From the NCBI GenBank assembly GCA_964564655.1, contig CAZMBO010000004.1:1-60422 (forward strand): DNA of 60,422 nt, written 5' to 3'. A program made the position numbers and the translations under genes. Shown here piece after piece: positions 8,242-17,284 of this stretch (positions are counted from its first letter, which is position 1; each line of letters opens with the position of its first letter). The notes beneath the pieces were generated by a model that ran no database searches, had not been told where the DNA came from, and saw only the letters and a program-made list of their open reading frames with translations. Source of the stretch: UBA8687 sp964564655 (GTDB taxonomy: Bacteria > Nitrospinota > Nitrospinia > Nitrospinales > VA-1).

Positions 8242-9621
8242 CTACCAATCATGGAATTGAGCAACAAGCTTATGTGCCAATTCTCCGATATTTCCTGCAC
8301 CCAGAGTTAAGATTACATCACCGGATTGCAAAGAATTTTGTAAATGTGGAACAAGAATGTCTACCTTTTCAATGTAATCCACGTTTTTATGTCCAAACTC
8401 TCGTATACCTTGTGCCATTTTCTGAGAATGAATTCCCTCGATAGGTTTTTCTCCTGCGCCATAGATATCCAAAAGAAATAATTGATCTGCATCGTTAAAT
8501 GATGAATAAAAACTTTCCATCAGGTGCTGAGTTCGAGAAAAACGATGTGGTTGAAAAACCACTACCAACCTTCGATTAGGCCAAACTTCTTTTGCGGTTG
8601 AAAGGGTGGTCTGGATTTCAGCTGGATGGTGGCCATAATCATCTACGATGATTAAAGAATCTGATTGATGAAGAATTTCAAACCGTCGCTGCACACCCGA
8701 AAAAACTTTCAAGGCATCTGCTATGGTCGGGAAATCCATATTTAATTCCATTCCTACTGCAACGGCTGCCAATGTATTGCAGATATTATGGTTTCCTAAA
8801 GAAGAGGATGAAATTTCTCCAAGTTTTTTTCCTTGATAAAAAACAGTAAAATTAGTTTTTAGTTCGCTCACAGAGATTTCTCGCGCTGTGTAATCAGCTT
8901 GGGTTTTTAACCCATAGGTAATTGTTCTTTTTTCTATTTTTGGAAGAAGCGATTGCAGATTTGGATCATCCAAACATAAAATTGCGGTTCCATAAAAAGG
9001 AACGCTGTTCAAAAAATCTAAAAAAGCTGATTTCATATTCTGCATGTTGTTGTAATAATCCATATGTTCTTCATCTAATGTGGTCACAACAGCGAGAGTT
9101 GGAGAAAGTTTTAAAAACGACCCATCGCTTTCGTCGGCTTCAGCAACTAGAAATTTGCTTTGGCCTAATTTGGCATGGCCACCCATATTTTTAAGTTTTC
9201 CCCCAACAATTATTGTTGGATCAAGATGCCCTCCTGCCAATACCGTTGCTACTAGAGAAGTGGTGGTTGTTTTTCCATGGGTGCCGGCGATAGCAATTCC
9301 ATATTTCATTCGCATAAGCTCAGCTAACATTTCTGCTCTTGGTATTACCGGTATCATTTCCTCTCTAGCGGCTTTAACTTCCGGATTGTTACTACATATA
9401 GCGCTTGAAACTACGACAACATGTTTTCCATATACGTTTTGAGCGTTATGATTAAAGTGAATTTCAGCACCCAAAGATTCCAAGTGATCGGTTACAGAAG
9501 ATTGAGATTGATCCGAACCGCTTACATCATAATTTTGGTTAATCAAGACTTCAGCGATCCCACTCATTCCTGATCCTCCTATCCCGATAAAATGAATCCG
9601 TTGTGTTTTCCCTAAAAACAT
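8242..9621 (-). CDS. murC: UDP-N-acetylmuramate--L-alanine ligase
   Basis: First Mur ligase, ATP-dependent addition of L-Ala to UDP-MurNAc. Motifs are IHFIGIGGSGMSGIAEVL at the N-terminus, the P-loop GIAIAGTHGKTTTTSLVAT (about 107-125), AEADESDGSF, the ligase HNICNTLAAVAVG, and VDDYGHHPAEIQTTL with FQPHRFSRT. I start at ATG 9621 (459 residues). Longer versions would add a 25-residue tail encoded wholly inside murG. It overlaps the murG stop by ten bases, consistent with coupled translation. Confidence 0.97.
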   Translation of the reverse strand: MFLGKTQRIHFIGIGGSGMSGIAEVLINQNYDVSGSDQSQSSVTDHLESLGAEIHFNHNAQNVYGKHVVVVSSAICSNNPEVKAAREEMIPVIPRAEMLAELMRMKYGIAIAGTHGKTTTTSLVATVLAGGHLDPTIIVGGKLKNMGGHAKLGQSKFLVAEADESDGSFLKLSPTLAVVTTLDEEHMDYYNNMQNMKSAFLDFLNSVPFYGTAILCLDDPNLQSLLPKIEKRTITYGLKTQADYTAREISVSELKTNFTVFYQGKKLGEISSSSLGNHNICNTLAAVAVGMELNMDFPTIADALKVFSGVQRRFEILHQSDSLIIVDDYGHHPAEIQTTLSTAKEVWPNRRLVVVFQPHRFSRTQHLMESFYSSFNDADQLFLLDIYGAGEKPIEGIHSQKMAQGIREFGHKNVDYIEKVDILVPHLQNSLQSGDVILTLGAGNIGELAHKLVAQFHDW

Positions 9622-10760
9622 GACAAAACATAGTTCCCTTGCATTTTTTTTGCTCTTCCAGATTGTCTGTAAGTTTCTTCTAGTAATTCCATGCAAAGAC
9701 GCCTAACTTTTTCAGTTGCGTCTCGATTCCCAAGGTTGTAACTGTTTTTTTCCATAGTTTCCAAACGCTCGGGTTTTTCCATTGCCTGAATAATAGACTG
9801 GGCAATGCGTGGTCCAGATAGTGCTTCATCCATAACTAATTCCCCTGCATTGGCAGCTTCAAGAATGCGTGCGTTTTTTTCCTGATGATTGTGCGCCGCA
9901 TGTGGAAAGGGAACCAATATGGACATTTTTCCGCAAGCAGTGACTTCGGCAAGTGTTGTTGCGCCAGCACGGCAAAGAACTAAGGACGCCTTTCTGTATT
10001 GATCGCCCATGTCATCAATGAAGGGGCGTATGTCAGAAGAGAAATTGCTTTCCTTATATTTTTTGCGCACTCTTTCAAAATCTGCTTCTCCTGTCTGGTG
10101 GGTAATATGTAAATCCTCTTTTTGCTCCGAGAGGGATTTGAGAGCGTCTACCATAGCCATATTTATAGAGTGGGAACCCTGACTTCCGCCAAGAACCAAA
10201 ACCCGAAATGGGCCTTCAGTTTTGGGTAGAGATTTTTCTTTCGGTTGGCAAAATTCTTCGCGAATCATGTTTCCTGTGACTTCAACTTTTTCTTTTGGAA
10301 AAGACTCGGATGACTCTTTAAATGAGACCGCAATTTTGTTGGCAATTTTTCCCAACCATTTATTTGTCATTCCAGATATAGAGTTTTGCTCGTGAATTAA
10401 TATAGGTATTCGAAGAATCCATGCGGAAAGAACCAATGGCCCAGATGCGTATCCTCCAACTCCGACAACAAGGCCGGGACGTTTTTTTATTAAAAAGCAC
10501 ATCGATTGGGCAGTTCCAATAGGTAGCTTGAACCACGATACCCATCGAGCAATTTTATTTTTGCCAAGCAAGCCTGCTGAAATAATAGTCTTTAAATTGA
10601 AACCTTCACGGGGCAATACTTTTGCTTCGAGACCTTTTTTTGTTCCTACAAAAGAAACTTCAATATTCATATCGTGCCTCATGAGTGCTCTGGCTAGAGC
10701 AATTCCGGGATAAAGGTGGCCGCCTGTTCCACCACCTGCTATAACAACTCGTTTTTTCAT
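9612..10760 (-). CDS. murG: Undecaprenyldiphospho-muramoylpentapeptide N-acetylglucosaminyltransferase
   Basis: GT28 glycosyltransferase that turns lipid I into lipid II at the cytoplasmic face of the inner membrane. The acceptor-binding loop VIAGGGTGGHLYPGIALA is at the N-terminus. A second G-loop is VVGVGGYASGPLV, and the linker has LIHEQNSISGMTNK. The UDP-GlcNAc site is represented by VLGGSQGSHSIN and RAGATTLAEVTACGKMSILV with FPHAAHNHQEKNA. Length 382 is slightly long; the last about 15 residues, after EETYRQS, look unconserved. It sits between ftsW and murC. Confidence 0.97.
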   Translation of the reverse strand: MKKRVVIAGGGTGGHLYPGIALARALMRHDMNIEVSFVGTKKGLEAKVLPREGFNLKTIISAGLLGKNKIARWVSWFKLPIGTAQSMCFLIKKRPGLVVGVGGYASGPLVLSAWILRIPILIHEQNSISGMTNKWLGKIANKIAVSFKESSESFPKEKVEVTGNMIREEFCQPKEKSLPKTEGPFRVLVLGGSQGSHSINMAMVDALKSLSEQKEDLHITHQTGEADFERVRKKYKESNFSSDIRPFIDDMGDQYRKASLVLCRAGATTLAEVTACGKMSILVPFPHAAHNHQEKNARILEAANAGELVMDEALSGPRIAQSIIQAMEKPERLETMEKNSYNLGNRDATEKVRRLCMELLEETYRQSGRAKKMQGNYVLSCF

Positions 10761-10770
10761 TAATTCATTT

Positions 10771-11877
10771 TCAACGTTTTGCAGTTTGCTCTGAAATATT
10801 CAGTATTACGCCTACAGAAAGCATTGTCACAAGCATCGACGATCCTCCCATGCTTATAAAAGGTAAGGTCAGCCCCTTTGTAGGGAGAAGGCCTGAAGCA
10901 ACACCCAAGTTTATAAAAGCCTGTAACCCGATTAGGAGGGTCAATCCTGTTGCTAAATGAGTTCCAAAAGGATCTTTGGCTTGGTAAGCCGTCAAAAATC
11001 CTCTCCATATAAAAATTAAGAATAAGAGAACGATTGCTGTGGTTCCCACAAAGCCCAGCTCTTCCCCAATCACCGAAAAAATAAAATCCGTGTGCGCTTC
11101 TGGAAGACGATAAAGTTTCTGAGAGCTTTCTCCCAAACCAGCGCCCCAAAACCCCCCCCTTCCAAAAGCATAAAGAGACTGAATGACCTGAAAATTTATT
11201 CCAGAAGGATCTTCCCATGGATTGAGAAAGGCGATGATTCTTTTGGTTCTGTATTCGGCAGTTAAAATTGCTGATGCTATAAAGGGAACTATTGCCAGAA
11301 TTGAAAGAAACAGAAATTTCTTTCTGAGTCCGGCGATCAAAAGCATTGTGAAGGTAACCGTGAAAATAATCATTGCGGTTCCAAAATCCGGCTGAAATAA
11401 GATCGGTATGAAAAAGAAACCTAAAACAATTAGGTTGGGTAAATAGCCGTAGGCAAAATTTCTTAACTTGTCGGCCCGTTTTACCAGAGACTTTGCGATA
11501 AATAGCACAAGAGTAAATTTTGCTAACTCTGAAGGTTGGAACGAAAACCCTCCAAACGTTAGCCATCGACGGGCTCCCCCCACTTTTTTACTGAACTCGG
11601 GAAACATCACCGCAACCAACAATAGAAAAGTAAAAATCATGATCGGGTATGTATACTGTTGGAGCTTGTGGTAGTCTAAATTTTTTGTAATTAAGAGCAG
11701 ACCTGTTCCTAATAGACACCATAGGACCTGTCGTTTTAAAAAGTAAAAGGAATCGTTGTGCTCTGTATATGCTGCGCTTGAGCTGAAGACCATTACAATG
11801 CCTATTAGCACCAGAATAGCTACAGTTACGCAGAGAATTGAGTCACAGCCTGAATGTTTTTGACGAGTTTCTTTCAA
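10771..11877 (-). CDS. ftsW: SEDS-family peptidoglycan polymerase FtsW
   Basis: Polytopic membrane glycosyltransferase of the SEDS family, working with FtsI at the septum. It has about nine to ten hydrophobic segments over 368 residues. Diagnostic motifs are GGARRWLTFGGFSFQPSELA (about 117-136), FQPDFGTAMIIF (about 178-189), a loop with GLGESSQKLYRLPEAHTDFI, FSVIGEELGF, and near the end GLTLPFISMGGSS. The start is a TTG at 11877, just after the murD stop. A long second frame overlaps most of this gene but has no family features. Confidence 0.95.
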   Translation of the reverse strand: MKETRQKHSGCDSILCVTVAILVLIGIVMVFSSSAAYTEHNDSFYFLKRQVLWCLLGTGLLLITKNLDYHKLQQYTYPIMIFTFLLLVAVMFPEFSKKVGGARRWLTFGGFSFQPSELAKFTLVLFIAKSLVKRADKLRNFAYGYLPNLIVLGFFFIPILFQPDFGTAMIIFTVTFTMLLIAGLRKKFLFLSILAIVPFIASAILTAEYRTKRIIAFLNPWEDPSGINFQVIQSLYAFGRGGFWGAGLGESSQKLYRLPEAHTDFIFSVIGEELGFVGTTAIVLLFLIFIWRGFLTAYQAKDPFGTHLATGLTLLIGLQAFINLGVASGLLPTKGLTLPFISMGGSSMLVTMLSVGVILNISEQTAKR

Positions 11878-11880
11878 CGC

Positions 11881-13224
11881 TTAACATCCCTCAAGATTTT
11901 TGACGATAGATTTAAACTGATTTCCGCGATCGATATAGTCTGTGAACATATCAAAACTTGCACAGGCTGGAGAAAGAAGGACGACATCACCTTTATCCGC
12001 CTTTTCTTTTGCCTTATGTACCGCATCTTCCAGAGAATCGGATTCTTCATAACCAAAAGATCCGTTTAGCAAACTCCTAAACTTTGGTCTTGTTTCACCA
12101 ATTAAAATCAAGTGCTTAACTTTTTTCTTCATAATTTTTTTTAAACTGGAGAAGTCTGCGTTTTTATCTTTTCCTCCTGCAATTAGAATGATTGGACGGT
12201 CAAAAGTATTTAATGATTTATATGCTGAACCGACATTAGTGCCCTTTGAGTCGTTAATAAAGTCAACGCCATCTTGACTACATACCCATTCCAGCCGGTG
12301 TTCTAAACCTACAAAACTACCCAAAACTTTTTTGATGGATTCCAAAGAGATTTTAAGCAGTAGAGCTGCTGCCACCGCAGGCAAAACATTTTCTATCTGC
12401 CAGCGCAATCCCCGTGAGAGGGAGCTAAGCGCAAAAACTTCACCTTCAAATTCATTTATGCGTGCGAATATTTTCCCTTTGTTCACATAGACTCCGCATT
12501 CCAATTCATTCTCTAGGCTAAAGAAGATTTGTTTGGCCGGACAATTGCTCCCCAAGAAACGGGTATTGGAATCGTCGTAATTTAAAATAAGAGAATCGTT
12601 TTTAGTTTGGTTAGCATAAACTTTTTCTTTCAAACCTATGTATTGCTTAAAGCTTTCATGTCTGTCTAAATGATCGGGGGTGATGTTTAAGATAACGGCG
12701 ATTTTAGGATGAAAGCTGTAAGTGGCTTCCATTTGAAAACTGGATATTTCAAGCACTCGATATTCTGTTGGCCCTTGGTCAACAAGAGAAATGAAAGGGG
12801 TTCCCAGGTTTCCACCTGCTTGCGTATTTTTTCCACCTTCTGTTAGGATCTCGTCAATCAAGCTTGTACAGGTAGATTTCCCATTGGTTCCTGTGATTCC
12901 AATAAGAGAGGCGCTGTTGACTCTGCTAGCAAGTTCAATTTCGCTTATTACCTCAGTTCCTTTTTGGCGAGAATTCTTGAGAAAATCAGACTCAATATCC
13001 ACGCTAGGACTAACAACTACCAAGTCTGAATCGGGAAGCGGCTCGCAGTTTTGATAAACTGTTTCGATCCCTGGCAAAAGCTGGTCTGTTAGTTCTGACA
13101 ATAGGTCGTAAGGCTTGTTATCCATAATTGAAACCTTTGCTCCTCGGCGGGCAAGAAAATTAGCTGTTGCAACACCCGTTTTCCCTAGGCCAATAACCGA
13201 AACGATTTTATTTTTTAAGTCCAT
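11881..13224 (-). CDS. murD: UDP-N-acetylmuramoylalanine--D-glutamate ligase
   Basis: Second Mur ligase, adding D-Glu. It has the N-terminal Rossmann motif VSVIGLGKTGVATANFLA, the ATP loop LIGITGTNGKSTCTSLIDEI, the central NITPDHLDRH and the C-terminal HRLEWVCSQDGVDFINDSKG followed by TNVGSA. I start at ATG 13224 (447 residues), which follows a GGTGA-type site and keeps the gene two bases clear of the mraY stop. A longer reading would add 20 residues from mraY sequence. Normal length for the family. Confidence 0.97.
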   Translation of the reverse strand: MDLKNKIVSVIGLGKTGVATANFLARRGAKVSIMDNKPYDLLSELTDQLLPGIETVYQNCEPLPDSDLVVVSPSVDIESDFLKNSRQKGTEVISEIELASRVNSASLIGITGTNGKSTCTSLIDEILTEGGKNTQAGGNLGTPFISLVDQGPTEYRVLEISSFQMEATYSFHPKIAVILNITPDHLDRHESFKQYIGLKEKVYANQTKNDSLILNYDDSNTRFLGSNCPAKQIFFSLENELECGVYVNKGKIFARINEFEGEVFALSSLSRGLRWQIENVLPAVAAALLLKISLESIKKVLGSFVGLEHRLEWVCSQDGVDFINDSKGTNVGSAYKSLNTFDRPIILIAGGKDKNADFSSLKKIMKKKVKHLILIGETRPKFRSLLNGSFGYEESDSLEDAVHKAKEKADKGDVVLLSPACASFDMFTDYIDRGNQFKSIVKNLEGC

Positions 13225-13226
13225 AT

Positions 13227-14315
13227 TCACCGGAGTTTCAAAGTGCTCAAGCCAATCATTGCTAAAATGACAGCGACAATCCAAAATCGAACAATTACCT
13301 TCGGCTCTGACCAGCCTAATTCTTCAAAGTGATGATGTAGGGGGGCCATTTTAAAAAACCTTTTTTTCCCTCTCGTATATTTGAAATAACCCACTTGAAT
13401 AATTACTGATAAAGCTTCAATAACAAAAATCCCTCCAATAAGAATTAAAAGTAATTCGTGTTTAACAATGACCGCTATGGTTCCTATCAATCCCCCAAGA
13501 GACAAGGAACCGACATCACCCATAAAAACTTGTGCGGGGTAGGAGTTGTACCAGAGAAAACCCAGGCTTGCTCCTAGGATAGCTGAGCTCGCAACCGCGA
13601 TTTCTCCCGCATCTTTTATGTATTGAATGCGAAGATATTCAGCAAACTTGACATGACCACAGATGTATACGATGCCTGTATAAGTGAGAGTGGCAATGAT
13701 GATGGGACCAATAGCAAGCCCATCGAGACCATCTGTTAAATTAACCGCATTTGAGGTCCCGACTATGATGAAGATAATGAAGATGAGATATGAAAAACCC
13801 AACTCTGGCTGAAAATCCTTAAAAAACGGTACAGACAACCGTGTCCCATATTCTGTTCGAGACGGATCGAAGTAAAGCAAATAAACTCCGATTGCTAAAC
13901 TCACCAAAAGTTGCAAGAAGAGTTTTTCTTTAGCAGAAATCCCCCCTCCCTCCCTTAGCTTCAAAATATCATCCCGAAAACCAATTGCGCCAAAACCGAC
14001 AGCAGCAAAAATGATCAACCAGATATAACGGTTTTCAAGGTCAGCCCATAACAATGTTGCCCCTAAAAATGTTACTAGTATTAGCAACCCACCCATTGTG
14101 GGAGTTCCTGATTTTGAGTAATGATGCTCAGGTCCGTCAGTGCGAATTTTTTCTCCGATTTGAAACTTTTGCAGCATTCGAATCATTAGATTTCCAAGAA
14201 TCAAGCTGAATGTCAGCGCAGTAATTCCTGAATACGCAGACCGAAATGTAATGTATTTGAATACATTAAAAAATGAAAATTCTGAACTAAGCGGATAAAA
14301 TAAGTGATAAAACAT
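13227..14315 (-). CDS. mraY: Phospho-N-acetylmuramoyl-pentapeptide-transferase
   Basis: Integral membrane enzyme that makes lipid I from UDP-MurNAc-pentapeptide and undecaprenyl phosphate. It carries the Mg-binding and substrate motifs typical of MraY: HYSKSGTPTMGGLLIL (about 65-80), GFRDDILKLREGGGISAKEK, NAVNLTDGLDGLAIGP (about 190-205), FMGDVGSLSLGG and the histidine-rich loop MAPLHHHFEELGW. About ten membrane segments over 362 residues. Located between murF and murD with only a few bases on each side. Confidence 0.97.
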   Translation of the reverse strand: MFYHLFYPLSSEFSFFNVFKYITFRSAYSGITALTFSLILGNLMIRMLQKFQIGEKIRTDGPEHHYSKSGTPTMGGLLILVTFLGATLLWADLENRYIWLIIFAAVGFGAIGFRDDILKLREGGGISAKEKLFLQLLVSLAIGVYLLYFDPSRTEYGTRLSVPFFKDFQPELGFSYLIFIIFIIVGTSNAVNLTDGLDGLAIGPIIIATLTYTGIVYICGHVKFAEYLRIQYIKDAGEIAVASSAILGASLGFLWYNSYPAQVFMGDVGSLSLGGLIGTIAVIVKHELLLILIGGIFVIEALSVIIQVGYFKYTRGKKRFFKMAPLHHHFEELGWSEPKVIVRFWIVAVILAMIGLSTLKLR

Positions 14316-14318
14316 TTT

Positions 14319-15737
14319 TTAATTATTTTGCTTTTTAGGTTTTAAAAATCCCTGAACAACATTCTCCATTTTCGAGCCACGAGAACCTTTGACGAGCAAA
14401 CAATCCCCTTTTTTAACTTTTCGTAAAAGATAGTTCACAGCCTCATCATGCGTGTTGAACTTTTCAATTTTTAATTGTTGCCGGACATTTGCTTTTGCAC
14501 TTTCCGCTGCCAATGACGCTAGCGGGCCGACTGTCACTAAATAATCGACATTTGATCGAGCTATCTCTTGGCCAAGCTCATGATGCGCAGGTTCTGATAA
14601 AGGACCTAGCTCAAGCATGTCACCAATAATAAAAAATCGTTTGCCCCCTTCTTGGGCATTGATCTCTTTCAAGGTCTTTAAGGCTTCTCTCATCGATTGT
14701 GGGTTAGCGTTGTACGTATCATTGATCAAGGTTATTCCTTCACAATGTATCTGCTCATTTCTTTGAGGAATTTGCTGATAATTTTTCAACCCCAGATTCA
14801 TTTCTTGTCCTGTGATGCCTAGTGAGTGACCTGTAGCGAAAGCTGCCAAGGCATTATAGATATTGCAATAACCGATTTGTGGAAGCTTGACGGGGATCGC
14901 TTGATCGAAGATTTTTGCTGTAAAAGTAAATCCATGGTTACCTTTATTTCGAATATCGCTTGCCCGGATATCTGCCGGTTCCTTTATTCCGTAAGTAATT
15001 TTTTTAATACGCAGAGATTTGGCTAGCTCAAGAACCAAGGGATCGTCTGCGTTGACAATTGCCGTACCTTCTTTATGAAGGGAATCAAATAGTTCCCCTT
15101 TTGCCGCTTGGACCTCTTTTATTGTTTTTAGTTGCCCCAAGTGACCCGCAGAAATATTTGTGATCACACCTATATCAGGCTTTGCTATTTCAGCCAGCCG
15201 TTTAATTTCTCCTGCAGCGCTCATGCCCATTTCGAGAACACCCACCTCATGCTCGGGTTCTCTTGTTAATAAAGTCAGCGGGAGGCCGATATGATTATTG
15301 AGGTTTCCTTTAGTTTTGAGGGTTTTATATTTTGTTTCAATAATTGAAGCGATCATTTCTTTAGTTGTTGATTTACCATTGGTACCCGTTACGGCGATAA
15401 CGCGAAAAGGGAATAGCGATCTTTGATAGCTAGCGAGGTCTTGCAATGCCCGCAAGGTATTTTCAGATTGAATGACAAACGGAAACCCTTCTTTGCCGAT
15501 CATGTCTGTAGAAAGATTTTTGGTGTCAGACAAGATGACTCCAGCAGCACCCTTAGTAAAAGCATCGCCAAAGAAATCATGGCCATCAAAATTTTTACCC
15601 TTAATACACACAAACAATTCTCCTTCTTTGATAGTTCTGGAGTTTATGGAAACTCCACGAAATATCACTGTTTCATTACCCTGCAATAGTTTCCCATTCA
15701 CTGCACACAGGCAGTCTTTCGCCTTACCTGTAATCAA
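14319..15737 (-). CDS. murF: UDP-N-acetylmuramoyl-tripeptide--D-alanyl-D-alanine ligase
   Basis: Adds the D-Ala-D-Ala dipeptide made by Ddl. Seen are VSINSRTIKEGELFVCIKG, the P-loop VIAVTGTNGKSTTKEMIAS (about 117-135), LEMGMSAAGEIKRLAEIAKP, NISAGHLGQL and the C-terminal LINDTYNANPQSMREAL, then GDMLELG. It has 472 residues, normal for MurF. The start is a TTG that overlaps the murE stop as TTGA, so translation probably couples to murE. Confidence 0.97.
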   Translation of the reverse strand: MITGKAKDCLCAVNGKLLQGNETVIFRGVSINSRTIKEGELFVCIKGKNFDGHDFFGDAFTKGAAGVILSDTKNLSTDMIGKEGFPFVIQSENTLRALQDLASYQRSLFPFRVIAVTGTNGKSTTKEMIASIIETKYKTLKTKGNLNNHIGLPLTLLTREPEHEVGVLEMGMSAAGEIKRLAEIAKPDIGVITNISAGHLGQLKTIKEVQAAKGELFDSLHKEGTAIVNADDPLVLELAKSLRIKKITYGIKEPADIRASDIRNKGNHGFTFTAKIFDQAIPVKLPQIGYCNIYNALAAFATGHSLGITGQEMNLGLKNYQQIPQRNEQIHCEGITLINDTYNANPQSMREALKTLKEINAQEGGKRFFIIGDMLELGPLSEPAHHELGQEIARSNVDYLVTVGPLASLAAESAKANVRQQLKIEKFNTHDEAVNYLLRKVKKGDCLLVKGSRGSKMENVVQGFLKPKKQNN

Positions 15738-17284
15738 TGCGTCCGTTTCCCTAAAAACTCTTTAGCAACTTCCTGATCATCAAAATGTTCTTTTTTGGTA
15801 CCTACAATCTGATAATCCTCATGACCTTTGCCGGCAATTAATACGAGATCGTTTTTTTCTGCCCGGCCGATGGCATATCCAATGGCTTCTCTTCGATTTG
15901 TGATTGTTTTGTAAGAGCCGGTATCGGTAATATCTTTGCAGATATCATCAATAATTCGCTCAGGATCTTCTGTGCGCGGGTTATCCGAAGTGATGACCGA
16001 GAAGTCGGCATTTTTTAGTGCGACTTGTCCCATTTTTTTTCTTTTCCCTCTATCACGGTCTCCGCCACAACCGAAAACGACGATTACTTTTCCCTTGGTA
16101 AATGCTTTAGCCGCAGTGATTGATTTTGAAAGAGCATCTTCCGTGTGAGCGTAATCGACCAGCACAGAAAAATTTTGACCGTTATTTACCGATTCGAACC
16201 TTCCTGGTATGGTCGGGATTTTCTGAAATACATTCTGGATGACATCGAGCGAAATACCTTGAACCGAGGCCGCTGCCGCAGCAGAAAGAAGATTGTATAC
16301 ATTATGCTCACCAAGAAGATTAGTTCGCACCTGCATAGAACCGCTGGGTGTTTTTAAAGTGAATCGGCTACCTGTTGCTTCAAGGGTTATGTCTTCTGCG
16401 GAAAAATCAGCAGCACGGTTTATCCCAATTGAAACAACACCCCTATTGAACTCTACAGCGAATTCTTTTCCAGTTGGATCATCGATGTTTATGACCGGAA
16501 CCTTAACTCTATTCTCTCTGAATAATTTAGCTTTTGAATTTTTGTATTCATCCATATTCCCATGGAAATCAAGATGATCACGGCTCAAGTTTGTAAAAAT
16601 ACCCACTTCAAAGCTCATATCGTAAACACGTTTTTGAGACAAAGCATGGGAAGACACTTCAAGAAAACAATCTGAAATTCCTGCATCCACCATTTGCCTG
16701 ATACTCTGATTGAGGTCGAGAGATTCAGGCGTGGTCACAACCGCCGGGATAATTGTTTCTCCAAAATGGCAATCTATAGTACCTATTACTCCCGTTTGCC
16801 TTCCATCAGCCTTCGAAAGAGCTTCTAGAATATATGTGATTGTTGTCTTTCCGTTGGTCCCGGTTACACCCGTTAAATTTAAATGTTCTGATGGCTGGTT
16901 ATAAAAATTCGCGCTGATTTCCGACAAGGCTTTTCGCGGATCTTCGACGCAAAATGCAGTGAAACTTCCGCTGCCCATAGAGGGCAAGCTTAAAGATTTA
17001 AGAGAGGACTGCGTGACAAATGCAACCGCTCCTTTAACCCAGGCATCTTTTATAAAGGCTTCTCCGTTATGTTTCTCCCCGGGGATCGCAACGAAGAGTC
17101 CACCAGGATGGACTTTTCTGGAATCGAAAGCGATGTGCTTGATTGCACGATTTAGACTCCCAAGAGAATCAGTCGTCTCAACACCCATCATCAATTTTTC
17201 AAGATTTTTTTCAGGCATAATTTTTCTTAAAGGGAAATCATTTTCCGAGAATAGAAACCATTTTGTTGATACAGTTTGTTTCAT
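15734..17284 (-). CDS. murE: UDP-MurNAc-L-Ala-D-Glu: meso-diaminopimelate ligase
   Basis: Third Mur ligase. The DNPRTEDP motif (about residue 428) is the meso-DAP-specific signature, so this organism builds DAP-type rather than Lys-type peptidoglycan. Other marks are IAFDSRKVHPGGLFVAIPG, the P-loop LTGVTGTNGKTTITYILEAL, EVSSHALSQKRV, NLSRDHLDFHG and VDYAHTEDAL. The ATG at 17284 overlaps the ftsI stop (TAATG). ATG 17218, which removes 22 residues, fits the usual family N-terminus better, but neither has a strong ribosome binding site. Confidence 0.97.
   Translation of the reverse strand: MKQTVSTKWFLFSENDFPLRKIMPEKNLEKLMMGVETTDSLGSLNRAIKHIAFDSRKVHPGGLFVAIPGEKHNGEAFIKDAWVKGAVAFVTQSSLKSLSLPSMGSGSFTAFCVEDPRKALSEISANFYNQPSEHLNLTGVTGTNGKTTITYILEALSKADGRQTGVIGTIDCHFGETIIPAVVTTPESLDLNQSIRQMVDAGISDCFLEVSSHALSQKRVYDMSFEVGIFTNLSRDHLDFHGNMDEYKNSKAKLFRENRVKVPVINIDDPTGKEFAVEFNRGVVSIGINRAADFSAEDITLEATGSRFTLKTPSGSMQVRTNLLGEHNVYNLLSAAAAASVQGISLDVIQNVFQKIPTIPGRFESVNNGQNFSVLVDYAHTEDALSKSITAAKAFTKGKVIVVFGCGGDRDRGKRKKMGQVALKNADFSVITSDNPRTEDPERIIDDICKDITDTGSYKTITNRREAIGYAIGRAEKNDLVLIAGKGHEDYQIVGTKKEHFDDQEVAKEFLGKRTH

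Noticed and set aside
10760..11566. Long 268-codon frame antisense-free but overlapping ftsW in another frame
   Set aside because: Ser/Phe/Arg-rich translation without family features; ftsW in the other frame is certain.
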